A stretch of DNA of 64,000 bases from Epiperipatus broadwayi. Lineage: Eukaryota; Onychophora; Udeonychophora; Euonychophora; Peripatidae. Location of the stretch: contig JAQFVV010012405.1 in NCBI GenBank assembly GCA_028023455.1, forward strand, positions 9,133,923 to 9,197,922, in the 5' to 3' direction. This document shows, piece after piece, positions 23,160-34,884 of the stretch; the stretch's first letter is position 1, and each line of letters starts with the position of its first letter. The notes under the pieces are model-generated. The model saw nothing but the letters and a program-made list of their open reading frames with translations. It was not told the DNA's origin and searched no databases. A program made the translations under genes and the position numbers.

Positions 23160-23295
23160 ATATAAGTACTTCAAGTCCTGCCTGGTTTGAATGTGGCAAT
23201 CTTTGGAGTTTGTGGTTCAGCTTTATTATTTTTGGTATTTTGATTTCTTTATGAATTCCTGAGAAATAAAGTATTCAGTTATTATTATTTTAATA
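23160..23295 (+). mobile_element. Diverged SINE tail
   Basis: Ends TTATGAATTCCTGAGAAATA followed by AAG and a (TTA)n run, like the ends of the SINEs at 28951 (TTATGAACTCCTGAGCAATA) and 31650 (minus, TGAGCAATAAATCC). The tRNA-like head is not clear in this copy. Confidence 0.45.
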
Positions 23296-23385
23296 TTTCA
23301 ACTAAATCATTTCTAATAAGGCTAATGTAAAGTGGTAAAATTATCAGTTAAGAGCATTCTATAGTTATAAAATATGATGACAACA

Positions 23386-23740
23386 TTATAATAACAATTA
23401 GGCATTAAGCCTCAAGAATGTGCGATGTGATGTGATGTATTATGGCTTCTCCTTAAACGAAGTCAAGAATATCTCAGCAATTATGCCCAGATAAACCTGG
23501 TAGCCACTTTATTTTACATTCCCCACTCTAAAATTACCCATAATTTGCTCTATCCCATTTCCACAACATAATCTTTGTCAACTCTATAACCTTTATATCT
23601 AAACCCCCCTTATCTTTTCCCAAACCCAGCATACCACAAGCTTACACATTTTCAATCGCACATTCTTGAGGTTTAATGCCTTAGTAAATATTACTTACAT
23701 AATCAATGTGCTTTAAATTAAATTTATAATAACAATTAGG
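23386..23740. mobile_element. SINE-like hairpin element with 17-bp direct repeats
   Basis: A segment of about 320 bp is bracketed by direct repeats TTATAATAACAATTAGG (about 23385-23402 and 23724-23740). Inside, GGCATTAAGCCTCAAGAATG at the left is repeated inverted at about 23654-23688. One end (GCCTTAGTAAATATTACTTA and onward) recurs alone at about 30770-30825. The long direct repeats suggest target-site duplication by retroposition; the inverted ends suggest a foldback origin. Confidence 0.65.
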
Positions 23741-23744
23741 ATGT

Positions 23745-24485
23745 TTGTCAATCTTCTGGATATGTTAATGTTGAGTATATTATTGGATTGGGTATAAGAA
23801 GGAAATGAAGAATGACTAACTTCCACAAATATTTTTATACGAAGGAAATGAAGAATGACTAACTTCCCCAAATATTTTATAATGACTTTGATGAGCTTGT
23901 TTTGATTACTTCATATAATCAATTATTATTTTTTGGATGAATATAGTTGGAGATAGAATATAACAAGCAATTATTGGGATAAAATGTTAAAGTCTTTCAA
24001 AAGAAAAAAGTTAACTAAGGTAGAGATTGAAAAATAATAATGAAGATGCTAAATGAACTAAGTAAGAATATAAACCTATTTATGTTTTGGAGATTGTTTT
24101 ATGTAATATGCAAAATATTTTTTAGATTGCCAGAAAAAAAAATAATGGACTTGCTCATGGTTTTTATAGTAGTATCAGATTTTGTACAATATTATAATTA
24201 TAATTTCTTATTACAAAATAATCATAAATTGCTTTTAGTGAGGGAATACAGATAAAGAAGCAATAAAAAAATTACATTAGGTAAGATGTTAATATCTTCA
24301 AGAATCAAAAATTTAATGTTGAAAAGATTAAAGAGTGGTAATGGAAGATGTTGAACAGATTGAGCAATAGATATCAATTATATATTTATGTATATTATAT
24401 CAATCTTAATAAGCCGATAAATTATAGCTATTAAAGATAACATTCACATGTTCATGGGTTCATGGAATAACATATCCTATCTTTG
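23745..24485. repeat. Upstream of LINE relic; local tandem duplication
   Basis: Contains two copies of a 42-bp unit (about 23799-23840 and 23841-23882), sharing GAAGGAAATGAAGAATGACT. The remainder may be a decayed upstream part of the LINE that follows, but no motif is recognisable. Confidence 0.45.
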
Positions 24486-24489
24486 TTGC

Positions 24490-25440
24490 CCCATGAATAA
24501 ATTTATATAGATATATCACCAAAACTTTTTATAGGAGTTTTACAAAAAGTATTTTGTGGATTAAAATGGGAAGGAAGAAATATAGGATCTACATTTTGAA
24601 GATGATGTGGTTGTTTTTACAGGTAATGTTCTGAAGTTCAGCAAATGTCTTAAGAGATATCGGATGAAAATAAGAAAGTAGTACTAAGAATAAATGCTAA
24701 AAAGACTAAGGGAACATTTAATAAACACTCTCAGAAGAAGACAATAAAGATTGATAATCATAAATTAGAAAAAGTTACCAACTATAAATACCTTAATCAG
24801 AATGTTAACACAGATGAAAATATGAATGGAACTATAGAATTAAACTTACATGGAGTGCTTTTGGTAAAAATAACTTAATATTGAAATTACATATTTTTAT
24901 CTCTTTGAAAAGTAAGTTTTTTTTCATGTGTCAAAGCATTGGCTGGGTAGCGAACCCAGGACAACTGCTTGTAAGGCAGCTATGCTAACCACTCAGCCAC
25001 CAACGCTTGATGAAAAGTAAGTTTTTAAATTGACATTTTTGTCAATTCTTACTTACAGATCTGAGACTTGGACACTTAACAGAAGAGCAATACAAAGACT
25101 TCAGATGGTTCAATACAGTATTGAGAGATACTGAGAATGTGTGTTATTAAAATAAGAAGAGGGTAGAAATGAAATATATATAGAAGTGAGAAAACAAATA
25201 GGTATTACTAACATCATTGAAAGAATTAAAAAACTAAAATGAAGCTGGCCTGGACATGTTGATGGAAGAGATGATAATAGACTGACAGTCAAAGTTTTGA
25301 ACTGGATCACAATAAATTGTAAAAGACTTAAAAAGAGCCCACATATGAGCTGTCTGGATAAAATAGGACAGTTTTCAGATGTGTTGTGGAGAAGAGAAGC
25401 TAATATCAGAGTAATTGTATTAAATATATATTGAGACCAT
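24490..25440 (+). pseudogene. RTE-type LINE reverse transcriptase relic
   Basis: Broken frames give FEDDVVVF (the FADD catalytic box with A to E), then TIDNHKLEKVTNYKYL, ISLKSK, LTYRSETWTLNRRAIQRLQM, QIGITNIIERIKKLK, a decayed WPGHV block, and DVLWRREANIRV. This order (catalytic box, K..NYKYLG, TYGSETWTL, LKWAGHV, W..) is the standard C-terminal half of RTE-like LINE reverse transcriptases. Multiple stops and frameshifts make it non-functional. A tRNA-like SINE splits the sequence at 24922-25010. Confidence 0.75.
24922..25010 (-). mobile_element. Retroposed tRNA-like SINE with 16-bp TSDs
   Basis: Flanked by exact direct repeats TGAAAAGTAAGTTTTT (24906-24921 and 25011-25026). The body at 25006-24936 folds as a tRNA on the minus strand: 7-bp acceptor stem GCGTTGG / CCAATGC, A-box GGCTGAGTGG, anticodon stem GCTGC / GCAGT with loop CTTACAA, and T arm CTGGG-TTCGCTA-CCCAG. 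The anticodon position reads TAC (Val). There is no CCA and the discriminator is T, with a short A-rich end. It is a retroposon inserted in a LINE relic, not a working tRNA gene. Confidence 0.8.
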
Positions 25441-25444
25441 CACA

Positions 25445-26210
25445 GTGCATCGATAATGATTGAAAATGATAATGATATTTATTAATTTGCATTAAGAACA
25501 TGTTATACTTACCTGTTTAAAGAGGTTTATTTAAACTTTTTTGTATCAATAATATCAATCTCTGTGGTCAAGTTGCAATCTTTTGTGTCTATATAAATAT
25601 ATTTGTCCATTAATGAGTCATTGCAGGATGAAAGTCTAAATTTTATTCAGTTTCTCTAATTATAGCTTCTCTTCTGTGCATCACATTAACAAACTTCCTT
25701 ATGGTCATTAGTCTATTTTATACATAGCCACTTTATAACTCTTTTACAATCTCTTGATATCTAGGTTAAGACTTCTGTGGTATATCTATTATCATAATCT
25801 CATATATAATATGTACAGCCCAGCTTCATTTCAATCTTGCAACTTTTATAATGATATCAATGATACATGTTCTCATCCAACTATTTTGATTTCAATTCCT
25901 TATTATTATTTCAATATATATCTCTTCATTCTTTATTGATTAATCTAAAGTATCAGTATTTCTCTTATGTTATGTAACCAAATCTTATATCTGAAAATAA
26001 ATATTGTAGAAACTCATCTTTGAAACTTTCTTTTTCTCATATACTATGTTATCTTGTTATAGGTAGTCCATCCAATTATAATTTTATGATAAAATTTCCT
26101 TCATCATGTTTCCATCAGTATTAATAGGCTACCCAAAGAATTAGTAATTGTTCTCTGATTCATGGTTATCACTTTTTATTGTCCTTCTATATTTGGTTAT
26201 TATATGAATA
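25445..26210. other. LINE tail and AT-rich sequence
   Basis: Begins with AATGATTGAAAATGATAATG, a LINE-like simple tail, then featureless AT-rich DNA. Confidence 0.4.
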
Positions 26211-26214
26211 ATTG

Positions 26215-26580
26215 AGGGGTCAGAGTAACTTGAGGTCAACATGGACATGGCAATAATATTGGCATCAGTATGGGATTTGAGCTTTCCACCATTATATTTC
26301 AATGGTATGGATGGCTGAAGAGTTGGAGTTTGGAGTAGATTGAAGCCTGTCCATTAAAGTATGAGGGTTTGCTATCTTAATATAAACTGAGCACTTATTA
26401 TATATCTGTGTGGAAGATGATAATCTGGACCAACTGCTGAGTGCTGGTTTAACACGAAATACATATATTAGTAATTATTTACCTTTTCTATATGTGTGTG
26501 GTCATGTGTATTAGTGGTAGGAGATATTATGGATGGTTGAAGGGTGCTTGAAAGTTTGAGTTCAAATCCTTTATATTTAG
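26215..26580 (+). repeat. Interspersed repeat family B, plus-strand copy
   Basis: Near full length: GAGGTCAACATGGACATG, GGCTGAAGAGTTGGAGTTTG, GATGATAATCTGGACCAACT, and TTGAAGGGTGCTTGAAAG followed by GAGTTCAAATCC at the end. Confidence 0.8.
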
Positions 26581-26659
26581 TAATAATAGCTGCACGCTGG
26601 AAAACTCAGAATTTAGTCTTAGGTCTCGAAGAGGAATCGAAAGATCTCCTTCCTTATCA

Positions 26660-26775
26660 GCCAACTCCTTTCTATATCACATGATCACCATATCTATATT
26701 TATGCACAAGCCTTCTGGCATCCATTGATTACTCTGTTTGGCACAGGGTGGCACTACTGTATGGAGAGTTTTTTC
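26660..26775 (+). repeat. Repeat family A, fragment
   Basis: Joins the ATCACATGATCACCAT end directly to TGCACAAGCCTTCTGGCATC and ACTACTGTATGGAGAGTTTT. The hammerhead region is missing. Confidence 0.75.
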
Positions 26776-26779
26776 TTTC

Positions 26780-27505
26780 TATTTGTTATTATATATGAAA
26801 AAAGTGATTAGTACAAACAATTGTTTATCATGATTTGAGATTTGAGTCAGGGTTAGATGATTTGTTTTTTTGAGGTAGATGAGCCAAATCTAATCTAGAT
26901 AGCTATCCAATAGTGAGTCGTAAATATATAATATATAATTAACGTAGATTGGTCAAATGAATATTGATGTGCAGTTTGCAGAAAAATGCAATTGCAAAAG
27001 TTATACAATCTACACTCCTATGGTAAAATCTGATTATCTTTACCTTTTTACATGGTATCTATTGAGAATTTTGCTTACATAGATAACTCTAAATTAATAT
27101 CATGTGGATGTTGCTAGGATTTATGGTGCTTTGTTTTAGTACAAACAAGTATCATTTTATAAACAAAATACATTCTTATCTTTAAATAAACGCAAACAGA
27201 GTCTAATCTATATATATAAAATTCAATATTTGTATGAATTATTTTTTGCTTATTTTTATGGCAAAATATAATATTTTATTAGAGTTTTACAAATACGTTT
27301 AAAAACAGAATTAATTTTGAACTCCTGAACTATACCACCTCCATCATATATATATATTTCGGACGCTTATATTTTAGATTATCACTAAAGAAAATAAATT
27401 ACTTTGAATATTGTATTTGGGTTTTCAACAATGGGTACACAATTGTTCAGTAATCGGTAAGATCGTTTATTGCGATAGAATAATAAAGCGATTTTAATTG
27501 CTTAC
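26780..27505. other. AT-rich stretch, nothing recognised
   Basis: No supportable feature apart from the splice-like boundary at its right edge. Confidence 0.4.
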
Positions 27506-27576
27506 CTTCAGCTATCTCTGACAGATATACAATATTGCAAGTGACCGTCTGAAAAGCTTTTACGGCACCCGCATCG
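27506..27576 (-). CDS. Weak candidate coding exon, unknown gene
   Basis: A 71-bp, less AT-rich segment on the minus strand is followed directly by GTAAGC (donor) and preceded by an AAATGAAG acceptor-like sequence with a modest pyrimidine tract. One frame is open throughout and reads DAGAVKAFQTVTCNIVYLSE. Its reading phase does not join directly to the exon at 10503-10668, so if both belong to one gene at least one exon lies between. No family recognised. Confidence 0.35.
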
Positions 27577-27579
27577 CTT

Positions 27580-28450
27580 CATTTAATTAAAACAGGAGTT
27601 CATAATTAATGATACATCTCTTTTTCATTTTTATTTAATAGAAGTCTATTCTATTTTGGTTATGACAAATATTTGTATCTAAAGAGTTAGCATTATTAAA
27701 TTAAAATTTTGGCACGAAACCCGCATTTTTTTCTTTGCATATATATATTTATTTACTTACTCATTATTTGATTTTTTTTTCATTTATATCAAGTTAGACA
27801 AACAAACATTATAAAGAGAGTGCGCATGATAAATTGCTGTTGAATTATTGCTTTTTAAAGAATTTAAAACATAATCATATAGACAGCGTGTACACACACT
27901 TATACACATATACAAAGGCACAGAAAATTAGTTTCGCGGATTTAAATCGGAAAGTATATGATGTGTAATCGGTTAAGTGTGTTAGTAAATAAGGTTTTTC
28001 AAGAAAAAATGGTGTAAATTTATGTTTTCATTAAATAAAAGAAATTAAAAAACGATAATTAATAAGAGAAATAAATAATTTTAGAAGTCTATAAAATATG
28101 AATGAAAATAGATGAGTAAAATGAGTGCTTAACTGGATTATGTGGAGAAGTCCGCAATAGCGATTATTTAGAAAAGTTTATGGATAAAGAATAGAATAAA
28201 TGTGTATATAGTATATTATTGTTATGTGATTTAGAAAAAATGGGGAGAAAATTAGATAAATTCGTAAAAGAAAATGAAGAAGAGATAGAAAATAAATGTG
28301 AATTTTTTTAAAAAAAAAACAATTTGACTTATATAACAACAACAAATATGTAAAATACGAAAGGATTATGATAATATTAAAGAAAGCTGATTCTTATTTA
28401 GTACAAGAGGAGTTTAGATACGAGGAAAAAGTACCAAAAATAGAATATGA
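27580..28450. other. AT-rich stretch, nothing recognised
   Basis: No supportable feature. Confidence 0.4.
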
Positions 28451-28454
28451 ATTT

Positions 28455-28805
28455 TTTCTATAGTACAGGCTTTTTAATACCTGCATTTCTATATGTAATA
28501 TATTTCAGGTTTGAACTCAGACTTTCACGTGACCCTCAACTATCCATACTATCTCATACTGCTGATACACTTGATCACACACATGTCGAAAAGATAAATA
28601 ATCACCAATATTCGTATTTCATGCTAAACCAGCACTCGTCATTTGGTCCAGAATTATCATCTCCACACATATATACAATCAAAGTTCAGATTATATTAAG
28701 ATAGCCAATCTTCATACTTCAATGGACTGGCTTCAAACTACTCTACCCCACAACTCTTCAGTCATCTGTTTCATTGAAAATCTGATGATGGAATGCACAA
28801 AGCCC
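28455..28805 (-). repeat. Interspersed repeat family B, copy 3
   Basis: Extends further at its left end than other copies: ACAGGCTTTTTAATACCTGC, then GTTTGAACTCAGACTTTCAC, CACACATGTCGAAAAGAT and AAAATCTGATGATGGAATGC. The first part recurs at 41303. Confidence 0.8.
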
Positions 28806-28829
28806 ATCTTATTCCCAACCTTCTCATTC

Positions 28830-28940
28830 TACCCACGAATTGGACTTTAGATGTAGTTTGTAGAGATGGAAGAAAGGATATTGAACATTTAGCTTTAAAG
28901 TGTAAAATATTTGATAATGAAGATCAGAATAGATTATAAA
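28830..28940 (+). pseudogene. LINE C-terminal zinc-finger relic
   Basis: One frame gives CRDGRKDIEHLALKCKIFDN, close to the C...E..EHLL..C pattern of the zinc-finger-like end of LINE reverse-transcriptase ORFs. The upstream cysteine of the pair is missing. A short, dead fragment. Confidence 0.35.
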
Positions 28941-28950
28941 AAGTTACCCT

Positions 28951-29079
28951 CTGCAGCCTGGATCAGTTGGTAGAGCATCTGATTTAGGATAGGGAGACAA
29001 CAGGATCAATTCTGGGTTCACAGTTCAGGAGCTCGAACTTCTTATGAACTCCTGAGCAATAAAACCATTAGCATTTTTT
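28951..29079 (+). mobile_element. tRNA-derived SINE
   Basis: tRNA-like head with A-box GGATCAGTTGGTAGAGCATC (28960-28979) and B-box GGATCAATTCT (29003-29013), 42 bp apart as in tRNA genes. The body ends TTATGAACTCCTGAGCAATA followed by AAACCATTAGC, then a T run. Same 3' end as the copies at 23160 and 31650. Confidence 0.7.
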
Positions 29080-29084
29080 TTTAT

Positions 29085-30025
29085 AAGGAAGGTGGAAGAA
29101 AGAGAATGAATGCGATAAAGAAGATTATTTTTGTTTACATCTTTAGAACAAAATAAAACTGCAAAGACAGGATGATAAAATTAATTAAACAACTTTTATT
29201 AAAATGGTATAAGAGAGAAAAAGAGTAAGTGCTGAAAGAATGATTTGTAATAAGATATATATAAATGAATTTATTATAGAATTTAATACTTTCAGAAGGA
29301 TGAATTATTTAACTTGAGTAACATAGCCCACAGACAGAAAATTTTACCTTTGCCTAAGGAGAAGTCATTTTTTATTATATCACAAGTCTTTACATCATTG
29401 GTTAACCAAAAGGATTGATTAGTTCAAAACTATTCAAAGACGAGTTTCTCTCTAATATTTACTAAATATTAATTGATGTTTTTTTTTTAAAATAAACTTT
29501 TAAAGATGTAATAACAAATAGTAGTTGCCCTTGCTATTTAATAGAATGAAGAACAATGATAGACTAACAATTAAAAAAATATTTTTCTAAATACCATTTT
29601 TTTCTTTTAGCATTGTTTATATTTGTAAACATCTACAACATTTAATCTCTTTTAGTACTCTCATAATATTTATTTATTTTAGGTTATCAATATTTAAATA
29701 AAAGGAGAAAAAAGTATAAACATTTCTGAAGAAGGCTATTAAACAATAAAAACTGTAAAATGAATAAATTGAATAAAAATGATAATTAATGCATTGCATA
29801 TCTTTCTAAATTCTCAGAAGTGCCAGTCACCCATATGAAATTAAATTGTTGCACATATATTTAATAGAACCCCTTGTCAATTAATGAAGGTTAGAAAACT
29901 CCAATTAAAATAATGTTCAGTTTAAAATAACTGTTTATTAAATTATATATCTGTATATGTATAAAATGAATTATGAATTTAAGAAAATACATTATTTTCA
30001 TTAAGGTACTTTTAAAGTGAACTCT
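29085..30025. other. AT-rich stretch, nothing recognised
   Basis: No supportable feature. Confidence 0.4.
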
Positions 30026-30027
30026 TG

Positions 30028-30312
30028 GATTGAAAACATTAAGGTGTTTTCAGTTTAAGACTCATAGTTTTGTATTTAAGTGGAGATAAAAGGTGGCTGC
30101 TGGAGGGTTGCATTAGATCCTAAGATCTAGGTGCAGTGCTCTCAGACTGAAGGCTCCTCACTGACGAAGGTCACAAGCCAGAAACTAGTCTGAGATATTG
30201 GATGAGTAGGCACTAGATAGTGATTTTATGCACAGGCCTTTTGGCATTTCATTGATTACTCTGGCTTGCTGTGTGTGGCAATATGTATAGTGAGTTTTGC
30301 CTGTTTTAAAAC
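30028..30312 (+). repeat. Repeat family A, copy
   Basis: From TTTAAGACTCATAGTTTTGT through GGAGGGTTGCATTAGATCC, the hammerhead-like core, and CATTGATTACTCTGGCTTGC to GTGAGTTTTGCCTGTTTTA. Confidence 0.85.
30155..30196 (+). ncRNA. Hammerhead ribozyme-like motif, family A copy
   Basis: CTGACGA at 30161-30167, stem II GGT-CACAA-GCC (the inner pair is a U-G wobble), GAAA at 30181-30184, GTC at 30188-30190. Stem I is short here (4 pairs, TCA / TGA core). Confidence 0.5.
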
Positions 30313-30314
30313 AA

Positions 30315-30955
30315 TTTAGTATTATGACAATTTGATATTATTTTTAATAAATCTTATTGTCCAGAAGGAATCTGGATAATCACAAGCTATAATATCTTTG
30401 TGTGTAAGTACATGCATACATATTAGGTAGTGTGCTCAAGGCAGCTAGAATAATTAAACAACAGAGTATTATAACCAAATCATAATGCTTAATTATCATA
30501 GATGATAGTTTTACGATTTCTTGCCATACTTTTAAACCAATTTATTCTAGCATCTTTTAAAGCTTCATTATAAACTTAGATATATAATTAAAAAGATTAG
30601 TACATTTAGTATATTCCTATTATACAACATGAAATATTCATTACTCAGTGTACTATGTAAAAGACTGATCATCTACTCTGCAACATAACTTCTTCCTGAA
30701 GACCATAACATTGATTATTCACACTTTAATATTAAGTTGATTGATTTATTGTTATTAATATAAGATAATGCCTCAGTAAATATTACTTACGTAATCAATG
30801 TGCATTTAATAAATTTATAATTATAAATAAAAGGTAGTACTTTTTGCATTTAATGAGTGAAGTTAAAAAGTTTACAGATATTTATAATACAGTATCACAT
30901 GTTGCTTTCTTAATTTTTATTAAGATTTTTGTATTTCTTATTTTAAAATGGACAT
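30315..30955. other. AT-rich stretch
   Basis: Contains only the single-ended match to the hairpin SINE-like element at about 30770-30825. Confidence 0.4.
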
Positions 30956-30959
30956 GCAA

Positions 30960-31219
<260 letters not shown>

Positions 31220-31234
31220 TAATATCAATAATTA

Positions 31235-31318
31235 TGCACTTTTAATGCTCATTAAAGAAGTTATATTTATTAATAATTTATTTAAAGCTTAGCACTTTCA
31301 AAGCTCCATGGCTTCATA
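31235..31318 (-). repeat. Shared 80-bp module next to (TAA)n, copy 1
   Basis: On the minus strand: GAAGCCATGGAGCTTTGAAA, GTGCTAAGCTTTAAATAAAT, ATAACTTCTTTAATGAGCAT, AAAAGTGCAT, then the (ATT)n tract. It matches 43990-44072 closely, with the same junction to (ATT)n. Confidence 0.85.
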
Positions 31319-31321
31319 CTC

Positions 31322-31481
<160 letters not shown>

Positions 31482-31653
31482 TGATAATAAATTTATCTAT
31501 GATACAATTCTAAATTTTATAATAAATAATTATATGGACCATTGCATTAAATGTTGTGTGATATTTAAGCATCAAACAAATGGTTGAATGTACCAAATAA
31601 AAATTTTTGGTTATATTTTTCTCACCTGAAAATTGATTATTATTATTAATATT

Positions 31654-31790
31654 ATTAAAAACTGAAGGATTTATTGCTCAGATTTTCAGACAAAATTTAA
31701 GAACTTGTAGGGACAGAGCTGGAACTATGATCTATGGATCTTGAACCCAATAGATTATCATTCTACTAATGAAGCAAATCACACAGAACT
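31654..31790 (-). mobile_element. tRNA-derived SINE (minus strand)
   Basis: On the minus strand: an A-box-like TTCATTAGTAGAATGATAAT, B-box GGGTTCAAGATCC, and a body ending TGAGCAATAAATCCTTCAG with an (ATT)n-like tail at about 31633-31655. The TGAGCAATAAA end is shared with the SINE at 28951. Confidence 0.65.
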
Positions 31791-31794
31791 AAAT

Positions 31795-33540
31795 TTATTT
31801 ACAAACCTATATTTTTTACATTCATCTCCCTCATACAGGTTGAATCTAATAGAGCAGTAATTCTGAATTTATGATGGTGCATAATGGACTTACAGATTGT
31901 GTGTAAAAAATAAACAACTTTTTAAAAATTATATGTAAATAATTTATTCAAATAATATAAAATTGGTATATTTTTTTATTTGCTTACTTATTTGGATGCT
32001 AAAATTGTTTTTATAAAGGGTGATGATACAGAGAAGTTTAGGTATTCTTTAAGTAGTACTTAGAACTTAAAAGTGTGAGTGATATTACAATAGGGCAAAC
32101 AAAAAAATGAGATGTTAGAATTAATTATGATAAGTCTGGTTATAGTGCTTATTGGTTAGTTCCTTCAGTCTGCTTGCAGCAGAGAACATAGCATGTGTTA
32201 TGTTCAGCTGTATATGTCCCTTTTATTCTCATTATATCCTTAAAATGAAAGATCTCCATTGTCCAATTTAAGATAAGTGACAAAAGTTTTTTTACTTCTT
32301 CTGAGTTATTGACTAAATATGTATTTAAAAGATAGACTAAAAACACATAATTAATTCGGCAACAAATTTATTAAAATTTTTAAAGCATTAAATTTAAAAC
32401 ATCCCCAAAACATTTTTCATATGACTAAAACAAAAAAAAGTACAAGTTAATAATTATTTTGAGGATTAATATTGGCATTTAAGTATGCAGTAAGTATTTG
32501 GTTTTTAATCACAATTAGAGTATTCACTTCACAGTTAAAATAACTGAGAGAATCTTCCCTTTTTTACCTATGACAAAGTTCAGAAAATTTAGATTTAAAT
32601 AACATAAATATGATAAAAAAGTTGTAATAATAATTTCAGTTCATATACTATTGGAGTCTTCTTTATTTTATTGATGATTTGTATTTGTGCTAAAGAGAGA
32701 TTTATGTATATATATATAGTATTCATCACAATAATGCAAAATGGCATTGTGATGCCAATAAGAACAGTATCATAATAATATAGTGCAAATGTATTGGCCT
32801 CATTGCCAAAATTCTATTACACTTTTTGAGTTTTTCATTTTAATACTAGTGATGTTATATCTTAGTATATATTTTTATAATTGTAAGTGTCAACCTGAGA
32901 ATCGTGATGAGCATTATTTACTTTATACTTACAGGAAAAAGATAAGTTTTTTCATCCTCTATAACTATGTTTTTAATTTTAAAAACATTTTCACTAATTT
33001 AAAACATAATGTAATTATTAAAATGAATATATTTTATTAAGAATATTAAAAATATATTTTAAAAAATAGCAAATTTTTTGGATAGGAAATGAAAAAAATA
33101 TGTCATGCTAGTAGAACAGAAATATAAGTTTTTTTTTAATGATGTGAAAAATTCAAGTTCTAAAATATTTTGATTATTATAGAATTTGAAATAAATTTTT
33201 AATAGTAATTATGTGAAATAACAATTTTATTTTACTACAAACTCTGTACAAACTGACGATTACATATATATAAAAAGTAAAAATAACCGTATGATTTGAG
33301 TCTTAATTTAGTTTCATTTATTATACTAAATAAACTTCAACAAATATTTGCAAAAAAATATTTTTTTAGTTACAATAATTCTGTAAATTTATTGGAATAT
33401 TTTTTTTAATTTACATTATTTTAACATAAGAAAACTTTAAATTTTTAATCAAATTTTATAATACAATTATTCGGTAATAGTATGAATACGGAACCTTATC
33501 ATCTTATGGCCCTTTTTTTCACCCAATTCACATCAATATA
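31795..33540. other. AT-rich stretch, nothing recognised
   Basis: Short random-looking open frames (for example 32149-32346 minus, 32783-33040 plus) without family similarity or convincing splice sites. Confidence 0.4.
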
Positions 33541-33544
33541 CCAA

Positions 33545-33650
33545 TTCACAGATCCGTCTGTTTGCCGCCATGCAAGCAAGTAGTTGGTTGCAGACGGGTG
33601 TGGGTTCGTGTCCCGGCAGATGCTATGACATATGAAAAAAAAAAAAAAGA
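33545..33650 (+). mobile_element. tRNA-derived SINE with poly-A tail
   Basis: GTAGTTGGTTGCAGACGG (A-box region), B-box GGTTCGTGTCC at 33603-33613, CAGATGCTATGACA, then about 15 A. Same 3' body as 11081-11136, but longer at the 5' end. Two overlapping open frames here are artefacts. Confidence 0.7.
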
Positions 33651-33654
33651 TTTT

Positions 33655-34205
33655 TTTTTTCAACCGGTTTTTAATTTTTTTCCATCGGTGATGGTAAACC
33701 ACCAAAGTTTTTTTTTTTATTCCACCCAGTTTTTTTTTTTTAATAAACAAATACTTTGTTTTTAGATGGTCTAGGGATGTTGGTTTGTTTTTAAATTAAT
33801 GACTAACTGTCCATAGGTTTCTTTACATAATATTACTTACAGTAAACCTTTTTTTTTTCCACACGTTTTTACAGAAAGCTTTATATGATAGTGAAAAGTT
33901 CTTCCTTAATTTTTTTGGGCCTTTAATTTTAAAAAAGACATAAACAGTTCGTTTTTAAAGAACACATTTTTTAAAGCCGGGGAGGTGGGGTGGTGGGGAA
34001 GGTTTGTTTTGATTGTTAATTATCGACTTCTTTTTGGATTTTCTTTTTGAACATTTTATTATGTTACTGCACAGTTCTTTATTATTATTTTATTTTATTT
34101 TTTTGGTGGAGCCTTTTGAATAAACTCTTAAACACTTTTATTTTTTTGGTATAATAAAATATTGCATACTTTAACTGTTAATGAAACTTATTAAATATTA
34201 CCTAC
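33655..34205. other. T-rich low-complexity stretch
   Basis: Several poly-T runs alternate with short unique segments. No gene recognised. Confidence 0.4.
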
Positions 34206-34880
34206 CTACTTTATAATCATTTGAACAACAAAAACAACAACAAGTTTCCCCATAAAATAATTTATTGAATCAAAAAGGAACAAAACTTTGGACAAGTTGT
34301 GAACCAAAACAAGTAAAAAAAAACAAAAACACCATTTTTGGGGTATAATAAACAGCAGCCAAAGGTAACATGCAATAAAATAACAGGGAAACCTCAAAGC
34401 TGTAAGTAACGGGATTTTGGAGCCTTTGAACAAACTTCCCTTATGCAGACCTAAATAGGTATGCTTGCAGGAGTTTCTCTTTCTGGTAAAACACAATATT
34501 GTGTGTCCACTTGTGTGCCCAGCCGGCAATTCACTCAGCTTCGAACAATTTGGACAACTTGCAGACAATATTTTACAGTTCTTGCATGGCTTCGTGTGTA
34601 AACAGGCATTTGCGCATGAAATCAGGAAAAAACTTTGCTGAAAAGAAGAATCTTTTCAAGTTGTGTGCAGTTCCAAAGTGTAGGGAAGCATGTGTGATGA
34701 TATAACAATTCTTAATATGGAATACTAATTTCACTACGCTTTCTAAAAAATTTCCAACAATGAATTTTTGCAAAGTTTTGTCTCTTTCAAATATGACCAC
34801 CATCAAATCAGACCATAACAAGAGTTCAAGAATGCTCACCTGACAAATACTGTTGCAATGCAATGGGTATAGTATTTTGT
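34206..34880 (-). pseudogene. Possible Merlin/ISXO2-like transposase relic
   Basis: Two minus-strand frames (34863-34573, then 34568-34206) join over one stop. After HEAMQEL comes SCPNCSKLSEL, about 20 residues later RKRNSCKH, then GLHKGSLFKGSKIPLLTALR and a hydrophobic stretch. CPxC ... C ... GSxF..SKL.L....L..Y is the N-terminal zinc-ribbon-like part of ISXO2/IS1595-type (Merlin) transposases. The catalytic residues are not visible. A possible donor (CAGGTGAGC) lies at the upstream end. Family assignment is tentative. Confidence 0.35.
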
Positions 34881-34884
34881 TACA

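Noticed and set aside
24936-25006. Functional tRNA-Val gene
   Set aside because: Target-site duplications, an A-rich end and a T discriminator show a retroposed copy.
33499-33765. Overlapping frames on both strands
   Set aside because: They lie over a SINE and its poly-A/poly-T flanks.
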